Shown here in pieces: positions 57,475 to 64,000 of a stretch of DNA of 64,000 nt. The position numbers and the translations under genes were made by a program. Positions within the stretch are counted from its first letter, which is position 1; each line of letters begins with the position of its first letter. Source of the stretch: Bosea vestrisii (GTDB lineage: Bacteria > Pseudomonadota > Alphaproteobacteria > Rhizobiales > Beijerinckiaceae); the NCBI RefSeq assembly GCF_030144325.1, contig NZ_CP126307.1, forward strand, positions 5,298,001 to 5,362,000, given 5' to 3'. The notes beneath the pieces were generated by a model that was not told where the DNA came from, searched no databases, and was given only the letters and a program-made list of their open reading frames with translations.

Positions 57475-57692
57475 GACGTACCTCCCGCCCGGAAAGCCAG
57501 TAGCTGCCCAGCGCAAAAACGATGTATTTCGGGATGGCCTGTTTTAGATTTCCAAACAGGGCCAATCCGGCACGTTGAGGAATAGCATGCGGTATTGACT
57601 TGATTTTATTCTATTCGAGTGAAAGCTTTAGGTCGCTCGAACTAGTCCAATGGGATTACTGCTCGACGAGGCATGGGGAGAGAAGGTGAGAG

Positions 57693-58123
57693 ATGATGAC
57701 GTCTTGGAAGCAGACGATGGCGGCGCTGGCCGCATTGCTGTTCGTCCATCCGGCGCTCGCCCAGATCGGCACGCCCGGCAATGCGCCGCTGACGCCGGGC
57801 GGACCGCGCCAGGGCCTGGGCCCGCCCTCGATCTTCGATCACACGCCCGACCTCAGGCTGCATGCACCGGGGGCGGGGGGCCTGCCCGGCGCGGGCCCGC
57901 CGGTCGACTATGGCGGGACGCCGCGGGCAGCGCCGCGCTCACCGAACCCGATCTACATGCCGCGCTATGGCGCGGTGGAAGCTCCATCGCCCCGAGGCGT
58001 GCTCGTGGCGTATTGCAAGACGCCGCGCCGGACCTGCGCTGCGTCCAGCCGGGCTCTTGCCGGTGCCCGCTGCCTCTGCCGGCTGTCGAATGGGGGCGGG
58101 TGCGCGGGCGCGTCGTTCGTTAG
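57693..58123 (+). pseudogene. Small secreted Cys-rich protein, probably one base short at a G run
   Basis: From ATG 57693 (GGGAGAG upstream) a signal peptide (MAALAALLFVHPALAQ) leads into a Pro/Gly-rich chain and a Cys cluster: YCKTPRRTCAASSRA, GARCLCRLSNGG. In frame the text then runs on as unlike sequence to 58238. With one more G in GGGGG (58092-58096) it ends as NGGRVRGRVVR at TAG 58123, the sort of ending seen in small secreted Cys proteins of this order. I favour the 143-residue version, but the longer frame cannot be excluded. Confidence 0.55.
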
Positions 58124-58282
58124 GATGCGGGTGCGTCAGCCGGGAGAACGCTGCCGATCGCCGGCCCTTGCAACTGCCCAGCGACCAGACACGCCAAGGT
58201 CCCGCGAGGCTTGTCTTCCCGAACCAATCTGCAGTTGAATGCGTTGCGGCTGCATCGCCGTGAGGACGCCCCGCGTTTGTCG

Positions 58283-59359
58283 ATGCTGAATGACGTTGCC
58301 GACGATGTCTATGAGGCCGCTTTCGATCCCGAGAGATGGCCGCGCGTCATAGACAAGATCAGCCTGCGCAGCGGTGCCGAGTCCGGCGGGATGATGGTGT
58401 TCGACCGCATCCGGCCGATCAAGAGTCTCGCGACCGGACGTTCGGCCGAGCTCTGGGCGAAGGTGTCGGAGGCCGGCTACTGGAAGGCCGATCGCCGCAT
58501 TCCCTTCTTCTTCGCCAATCCGCTCTCGGGCTTCGTCGTCGCGGACGAGTATTTTTCGCCGGACATCGCCCAGGATGAGACCGCCATGGTGGGGCGGACG
58601 CTCGGCCTCGATCAGCAGGTCGGCACGATCATTCCGATGCCGACCGGAGAGCTCGTCGTCTTCATCCTCAATCGCTTGCGGGAAGACGGGCGTTTCGATC
58701 CGTCGGTAATCGGGACGCTCAACCGCCTGCATCCTCATTTCGCGCGCAGCGCCTATCTGGCGGCGCGGCTCGGAATGGAGCGGGCGCACTCGGCGGTATC
58801 GGCGCTGCAGGCGCTCGGCGTGCCGGCGGCCGTGCTCTCCGGCAAGGGCCGCGTCATGGCGAACAACGCCCTGATCCAGGATGTCTCGGAAACCCTGGTT
58901 CCGCTCGCCTTCGGCGGCCTCGGCCTGGCGCGGCCCGCTGCCAACAAGCTCCTGCAGGAGGCGCTCGCGGCCGCGCAGGGCGATCCTGAAGCCGCTGCCC
59001 GCTCGATCCCGGTGCCGGCCGAAGCGGGTCGACCGGCGATGATCGTGCATGTCGTGCCCTTGCAGCGCTCGGCGAGCGACATCTTCTCCGGCGCTACCAC
59101 GCTGGTCGCGGCCGTCACGGTGAATGCGAGCCGCCTCGTGCCGTCGCTGCAGGTGCTGATGAGCCTGTTCGACCTGACGCCCGCCGAAATGAAGCTCGCC
59201 GCGGTCCTGGCGCAGGGATTATCGCTGCAGGAAGCTGCGCTCCAGAGCGGCATCCAGATGACAACGGCGCGCACTCACCTCGACCGCATTTTCCGCAAGA
59301 CCGGAACGAGCCGGCAGGGCCAGCTCGTCGCCCTGCTGAAGGGCACGCAGCTTCTGTGA
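58283..59359 (+). CDS. LuxR-type HTH regulator, paralogue 1
   Basis: A 358-residue protein with a C-terminal LuxR/GerE HTH: FDLTPAEMKLAAVLAQGLSL, QEAALQSGIQMTTARTHLDR, IFRKTGTSRQGQLVALLKG. The first 260 residues match no domain I can name but are shared with the next gene (DVYEAAFDPERWPRVIDKIS, ERAHSAVSALQALGVPAAVL, AARSIPVPAE). ATG 58283 is chosen because its start, MLNDVADDVYEAAF, aligns with the paralogue; a TTG 24 codons earlier is open. It could be a sensor-regulator of unknown signal. Confidence 0.85.
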   Translation: MLNDVADDVYEAAFDPERWPRVIDKISLRSGAESGGMMVFDRIRPIKSLATGRSAELWAKVSEAGYWKADRRIPFFFANPLSGFVVADEYFSPDIAQDETAMVGRTLGLDQQVGTIIPMPTGELVVFILNRLREDGRFDPSVIGTLNRLHPHFARSAYLAARLGMERAHSAVSALQALGVPAAVLSGKGRVMANNALIQDVSETLVPLAFGGLGLARPAANKLLQEALAAAQGDPEAAARSIPVPAEAGRPAMIVHVVPLQRSASDIFSGATTLVAAVTVNASRLVPSLQVLMSLFDLTPAEMKLAAVLAQGLSLQEAALQSGIQMTTARTHLDRIFRKTGTSRQGQLVALLKGTQLL

Positions 59360-59408
59360 TGGCCATGCCCCACGCAGCGCCTTGCAGGCAGGCTTGGGAT
59401 AGCTGTCG

Positions 59409-60515
59409 ATGACTCAGGATCTGGTGGAGCGGATTTACGAGGCAGCTTTCGTCCCCGAAAAATGGTCGGCTGTTCTGACGATGGCCTCGGGCCTGTCGGG
59501 CTCCGCCAGCGGCTCGATTTGTGTTCTGAGCGACACGGCGCCTATTCGCGGCAGATTGAGTTTCGCGTCTTCGGACCACGGCGAAGCCTTGGAGGGCGTC
59601 CGGCGCATCTTCGACGAGTTCGTGAACGGCGACCATTGGCAGTTTCCCGGTGTGCTGCGGATGTACACCCTGCAGCCCGCGCGTTTCGTCCATGTCGAAG
59701 CGTTCATGACGCCCGAGGACATTGAGCGCGATACCCAAAGGCTGCGCCTGCGGGCACTCGGAATAGGTGCTCATCTTTGCGCGGCCGTGCCGATGCCGAG
59801 CGGAGAGCTCGTCACCTACGTCTTCCAGCGCTGGAACGAGGCCGGCGGCTATGGCCAGAGCGAGATCGACCGGCTGGACGGGCTTCGGCCGCACCTTGCG
59901 CGTGCCGGCCTGGTGGCGGCGCGGCTCGGATTGGAACGCGCCCACACGACCGTGTCGGCTCTCCAGGCAATGGGGCTGCCGGCGGCGGTTCTGACGAGCG
60001 CGGGCCGAGCGTTGGCAGTCAACGCCTTGATGGAAGCGATGGCTTCGATCTTCCGGCCGGCGGCGCTGGGTCGCATGGCCATTGCGGACGCCAAGGCGAA
60101 CCGATTGTTCCAGGAAGCTGTCGCGGCTGCACGGAGCGAGATCGAACCTGCGGCGCGCTCGATCCCGGTTCCGGCGAAGGATCAGCAGCCGGCGCTGATC
60201 GTTCACCTTATTCCGCTACGCCGGTCGGCGACCGATATCTTCTCGGGTGCGGATACATTGGTCGTTGCGACCGCGGTCTCGGCGAGTGCCGCAGTGCCGT
60301 CGCCCAGCATCCTGTCCGGCCTGTTCGACCTGACGCCCGCCGAGGCGAAGCTGGCCACGGCCCTGGCGGGCGGGTCGTCGCTGGAGGCGGCCGCCGCCGA
60401 GAGCGGCGTCCGGATGACCACGGCGCGCACTCACCTCGACCGCATCTTCCGCAAGACCGGAACGAGCCGCCAGGGCCAGCTCGTCGCCCTGCTGAAGGGC
60501 ACGCAGCTGCTCTGA
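59409..60515 (+). CDS. LuxR-type HTH regulator, paralogue 2
   Basis: A 368-residue relative of the preceding gene, same order of blocks: MTQDLVERIYEAAFVPEKWS, ERAHTTVSALQAMGLPAAVL, AARSIPVPAKDQQPALIVH and the HTH FDLTPAEAKLATALAGGSSL. The last 102 nt (33 codons and stop) differ at only five bases from those of paralogue 1, all synonymous, while the rest is much more diverged. It starts 49 bp after the first gene and was made by tandem duplication. DNA target and signal are unknown. Confidence 0.85.
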   Translation: MTQDLVERIYEAAFVPEKWSAVLTMASGLSGSASGSICVLSDTAPIRGRLSFASSDHGEALEGVRRIFDEFVNGDHWQFPGVLRMYTLQPARFVHVEAFMTPEDIERDTQRLRLRALGIGAHLCAAVPMPSGELVTYVFQRWNEAGGYGQSEIDRLDGLRPHLARAGLVAARLGLERAHTTVSALQAMGLPAAVLTSAGRALAVNALMEAMASIFRPAALGRMAIADAKANRLFQEAVAAARSEIEPAARSIPVPAKDQQPALIVHLIPLRRSATDIFSGADTLVVATAVSASAAVPSPSILSGLFDLTPAEAKLATALAGGSSLEAAAAESGVRMTTARTHLDRIFRKTGTSRQGQLVALLKGTQLL

Positions 60516-60695
60516 CCGGGGCTTCTGCGTCTCGCCGCCACTCCTGCCGGCTTCGCGCAGGTGGGGCCGCCATCTCGGAGTATGAGCCTGCGATTCTAGC
60601 GCCTCTCACGAAAAGGCCGCAATGCTCTGCCTGATCAGTCGAAACAATCTCTAAGCCTACCAAAGTTTATTTCAGGCTGATTCTTGGATTTGCAT

Positions 60696-62967
60696 ATGCT
60701 TACTCAGGTAAATCGCGCGGCGAAATTGTTTACCCCTCTCGGTTCCGACGTGTTGTGTCTGGTTGATGTTTCCGTAACGGAAAGTCTGGGACAGCTATTC
60801 GTCGGTGAGATTCACGCGGTGTCGAACGATGCCGATATAGACTTCGATAAGCTTATCGGCCAAGCCTGCCATGTCGAACTCGATCGTGGGCCGTCCGGCA
60901 AGCGGATGATGCACGGTATAGTTGCGGAAGGGGAGTGGCTCGGTATCGAGCATGGGCTGACGCATTACCGGCTGGTGTTGCGGCCATGGTTCTGGCTGCT
61001 CGACAAGATCGCAGATTGCCGGATCTTCCATGACAAGACCGTGCTCGACATCGTTCGCGAGACGTTCGGGCGGCGGGGCTTTTCAGATTTCCGCGTTGCG
61101 ACGACCCATAATTATCCGGTGCTCCACTACACGGTTCAGTATCGCGAGACCGATTTCAACTTCCTCAGCCGGTTGATGGAGCAGCACGGCATCTATTATT
61201 ATTTTGAGCACACGGCGGACCGCCATGTCCTGGTGCTCTGCGACGGCCGCGCCTCCCACTCGCCCGCGCCGGGTCTGGAGAATGTCGTCTATGTGACGGC
61301 GAAGGACGCCGGGCATCTGCTACGGCGGCCGACGATCCAGGACTGGCGGATGCGCCGGACGCTGCGGTCCGGCCGTTCCGGTCTCCAGGATTTCAACCAT
61401 CTCACGCCCAATACGCAGATGCTGGCCGATGCCGCGGCGACGGAGCGATACAGCCATTCCACGCTCGAGCTCTTCGACTATCCCGGGCCGCATGTCGTCC
61501 AGGCCGATGGCGAGCGCTATGCCCGCATCCGGCTCGAGGCCGAGCAGGCCGTGGACAAGCGCCGCAACGCGATCGGCTACGCCGTGTCGGCCTTCGCCGG
61601 CGCCTTCCTGACGCTCAGCCGACATCCCCGCAGCGGCGAGAACGGGCAGTACCTCCTCGTCGGCACGCGCTTCAGCTTCCGGACCGCAGACCTACCGGGC
61701 GCATGGGAGCCCGGAGGAGGCCGTGTATCGCGCCGAATACGATCTGCTGCCTGTCGAGGTGCCCTTCCGCACGCCGATGACCACGCCAAAGCCGCGCATC
61801 GACTCCACGCAGACGGCGATCGTCGTTGGCCAGAAGGGCGAGGAGATCGACTGCGACGACCACGGCCGCGTCCTCGTCCATTTCCATTGGGACCGGCACG
61901 GCGATCAGAGCTGCCGCCTGCGCGTCGCCCAGGTCTGGGGCGGTCAGACCTGGGGAGGCCAGATCATTCCGCGCATCGGGATGGAGGTCTCGGTGGTCTA
62001 TCTCGAAGGCGATCCCGACCGGCCGCTGGTCACCGGCTGCGTGCCCGATCCGGTCAACCACCGCGTGCCCTACGATCTGCCGGCAAACAAGACGCGCTCG
62101 GTCCTGCGTTCCAACACCTACAAGGGCACCGGCTTCAACGAGTTCACCCTGGAGGACAAGACCGGGCAGGAGATCATGTTCTTCCACGCCCAGAAGGACC
62201 ACACCACGCGCGTGCTCAACAACCGCACGGCGCGGGTCGACAGCCACGACGTCTACTCGGTCGGTGGCAATCGTGCGGTCGAGGTCGCGAAGAACCAGAA
62301 GCACGAGATCGGCGGCTCGCTGAACATGGTCGTCGGTGGGACCGGGTCCAACGCGATGAAGGCGCTGACCGGGGTCATGGGCCTGGCCGGCCAGACAGCC
62401 AACCTGCTGAAGCAATCTGGCGATATCGCGGGCGGCGGCGGTGCAACGCTCGGCGCCTTCGGCCTGACGCTGGCGTCATCCGCACTCGGCTTTCTCTCCG
62501 GCGGTGGCCAGAAGTCGCGCAAGGGCGTCGTCTCGGGCCCCACTCCGCGCGCCGATGCCGGCGTCGACCTGACGGCGTCAGGCACCGGGATCGGCAAGGA
62601 TGCCGGCGGCTTCTTCCCGCTGCCGGGCATCATGAACACGGTCGTCCAGTCGTTCCAGTCGACCAGCGTCGGCGTCGCCCAGGTCGAGCAGATCGGCATG
62701 AGCAAGGTCACCAATGTCGGCCAGACCATGGTGACCAATGTCGGCAAGTTCTCGAAGACCATCGTCGGCGAGGAGTTCGTCATCGAGTGCGGCGCCTCGA
62801 AGTTCATCATGCGCAAGGACGGCACGGTGATCATCCTCGGCACCAACTTCAATTTCACGGCGTCTGGACCGACGCAGATCAACGGCAAGGTGGTCGACCT
62901 CAACAAGCCCGGCGGCGGCACCGCCGAGGCTAAAGCGACGTCGGCGGACTCTTCGGCCAAGGGTTGA
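60696..62967 (+). pseudogene. vgrG: Type VI secretion VgrG spike protein, with one extra base
   Basis: From ATG 60696 comes a VgrG N-terminus (NRAAKLFTPLGSDVLCLVDV, YRLVLRPWFWLLDKIADCRI, VQYRETDFNFLSRLMEQHGI). The frame is lost near 61697-61705 (CCGGGCGCATGGG): removing one base restores HGSPEEAVYRAEYDLLPVE and the rest (RVLVHFHWDRHGDQSCRLRV, YLEGDPDRPLVTGCVPDPVN) to 62967. VgrG trimers form the tip of the T6SS needle and carry effectors. The C-terminus (GEEFVIECGASKFIMRKDGT) is complete. The start has an AT-rich leader. With the shift it would make only the first half. Confidence 0.88.
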
Positions 62968-62973
62968 CCGGGC

Positions 62974-64000
62974 ATGTCGGTCGACAACCGCACGCCGTTC
63001 CCGGCCATCGCCTTCCGGCAATACAACCTCGCCGGGGAGCTTCTTGGCGTGGTCGCCGTGCGCGGGACGTTCCAGTTCACGGCAGCAGGGCCACTCGCCC
63101 CCGCCGAGAAGCAGTTGCCGCTGGAACTGGCGGATGTCTATGACGGCGATCCGCATGAGGGGCCGTTGCTCACGCAAGGCGACCTCGTCCCGTTCAAGCC
63201 CGCAACCGATGTGACCTTCATCGGCGCGGCCCATAGCCCGGGCCAGGTCCCGCGGCCGAGCTGGGGCTGCCGCCTGGGGGTCGGTCCGGTGCAGAAGGCC
63301 CTGCGGGTCACCGGTCCGCGCAATTGGCGGGCGCGCCGGCGGGGCAGGGCTCAAGTCGACTGGGAGCTGACCGCGCCGGCGCCGGTCCATTATGTGCCGA
63401 TCGACTGGCGCCTGGCCCATGGCGGGCTTCTGCCGGGCCATTCAGGCCCCGATTTCGATGGCCGCTATCGTTTCAATCCGCTCGGCCGCGGCATCGTCGG
63501 CGAGAGCCGTGCTCGCGACGGTGACGAATATCCTGCGCCGCAGATCGAGGATCCCACGCGGCTGCTCGCCACGCCGCATGGCGAGATCGAGCCCCAGGGC
63601 TTCGGCCCGCTCTCGCCCTGGTGGCGCCAGCGCCACCAATATGCCGGGAGCTACACCGACGAATGGCTCGCCAGGCGCCATCCGCTGCTGCCGGAGGATT
63701 TCGACTTCCGCTTCTGGCAATGCGCCCATCCGGACCTGATCGCCGCGCCCTGGCTGAATGGCGACGAGCCCTTCGAGCTGGAGAACCTGGCCTATCGCTA
63801 CCCGCTGGTGCGGGGCTGGCTGCCGGGGCTGAAGCTCGCGGTGACACTCGACCAGGGCCGCGGTCCCGAATCCGCGCCCCTGGTCCTCGACGGCGTGCAT
63901 TTCGATCTGCGCTCAGGCATCGCCCGCGTCACCCTGACCTGGCGCACCGGCTTCCCCTGGCCCGAGCGGCGCGGCCAGCCGGTTCTGGAGTGCTTCGGCG
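62974..64000 (+). CDS. DUF2169-domain protein, partial at the window edge
   Basis: The first 342 codons of a DUF2169 protein, start ATG 62974, 6 bp after vgrG. Family text is plain: FPAIAFRQYNLAGELLGVVA, DVYDGDPHEGPLLTQGDLVP, FKPATDVTFIGAAHSPGQVP, HYVPIDWRLAHGG and RYPLVRGWLPGLKLAVTLDQ. DUF2169 genes lie beside vgrG in many T6SS effector clusters and are thought to help load or adapt effectors; the function is not settled. It has no signal peptide, is in frame to the edge, and the C-terminal part lies beyond 64000. Confidence 0.9.
   Translation, partial: MSVDNRTPFPAIAFRQYNLAGELLGVVAVRGTFQFTAAGPLAPAEKQLPLELADVYDGDPHEGPLLTQGDLVPFKPATDVTFIGAAHSPGQVPRPSWGCRLGVGPVQKALRVTGPRNWRARRRGRAQVDWELTAPAPVHYVPIDWRLAHGGLLPGHSGPDFDGRYRFNPLGRGIVGESRARDGDEYPAPQIEDPTRLLATPHGEIEPQGFGPLSPWWRQRHQYAGSYTDEWLARRHPLLPEDFDFRFWQCAHPDLIAAPWLNGDEPFELENLAYRYPLVRGWLPGLKLAVTLDQGRGPESAPLVLDGVHFDLRSGIARVTLTWRTGFPWPERRGQPVLECFG

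Noticed and set aside
55645..57585. A 646-codon open frame on the plus strand rich in Ala, Thr and Val
   Set aside because: It is the mirror of the HGGGG minisatellite. Units of 15 bp without stop codons keep several frames open on both strands; this one has no ribosome-binding site and no sensible composition.
61690..61723. Programmed ribosomal frameshift in vgrG
   Set aside because: No slippery heptamer or stimulatory hairpin is visible, and vgrG genes are not known to use recoding.

Overview
The window is high-GC bacterial DNA with the gene content and intergenic repeat style of an alphaproteobacterium of the order Hyphomicrobiales. A Bosea-like organism fits best: there are tripartite tricarboxylate transporter genes, an Omp25/31-type barrel protein, DUF2865, a second-type short GltX, CreA, an Atm1-like exporter, and rhizobial CTAGAGCAT-type and paired-hairpin intergenic repeats. 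Genus is an inference from content only; no rRNA gene is present. Most of the window is chromosomal housekeeping sequence with small accessory insertions.

Layout. 1-1.6 kb: tctC-tctB-tctA on the minus strand, cut at the left edge. 1.9-6.8 kb: O-antigen-ligase-like membrane protein, glutathione reductase, a DUF1127-like small protein, a frameshifted LysR regulator and a secreted esterase-like hydrolase. 7.0-7.65 kb: a VapBC module with twin palindromic operators. 7.9-19.3 kb: class II DAHP synthase, a secreted propeller-like protein, an outer-membrane barrel, a Dabb protein, NAD synthetase, a peptidoglycan-binding/DUF922 protein, GluRS, an MHS transporter, a HAD hydrolase and a frameshifted DUF2865 gene. 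19.5-21.0 kb: a low-GC insertion with IS-like ends, a transposase remnant and a P63C-domain gene. 21.0-29.0 kb: a homogentisate catabolic region (MarR, hmgA, TRAP binding protein, fumarylacetoacetase-like hydrolase, MBL-fold protein, a flavoprotein hydroxylase with a tiny partner protein) interrupted by HigBA. 29-36.4 kb: small envelope proteins, GNAT, CreA, cysS-DUF559-small ORF-cimA. 36.5-52 kb: a P-loop kinase broken by an amber codon, an Atm1-like ABC exporter, AraC/methyltransferase/EamA operon, PepSY protein, two SDRs, an FAD dehydrogenase, psd-pssA, Maf, lactate permease and yacG. 52.7 kb: tRNA-Phe(GAA), followed by an AT-rich broken gene. 54-60.5 kb: MgtC, a transglutaminase-like peptidase, a Gly/His minisatellite protein, a small secreted protein and two LuxR-type paralogues. 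60.7-64 kb: a frameshifted T6SS vgrG and a DUF2169 gene running off the right edge.

Three themes stand out. First, an aromatic pathway can be read almost end to end: an MhaA/MhaB-like two-protein hydroxylase could make homogentisate, HmgA opens the ring and the FAH-family enzyme cleaves fumarylacetoacetate; maleylacetoacetate isomerase is not in the window. Second, five families of palindromic intergenic repeats (A to E here) occur, and some have entered coding sequence: they supply the N-terminus of the DUF559 protein, the 5' part of the cimA reading frame, and the stop codons of the kinase and the LprI-like gene. Third, an unusual number of genes are interrupted by one base (lysR, DUF2865, the 53.3-kb gene, the 58.1-kb gene, vgrG, the cimA leader), often at short G or C runs. 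This is either real decay or phase change, or residual assembly error, and it should be settled before any of them is called a pseudogene.
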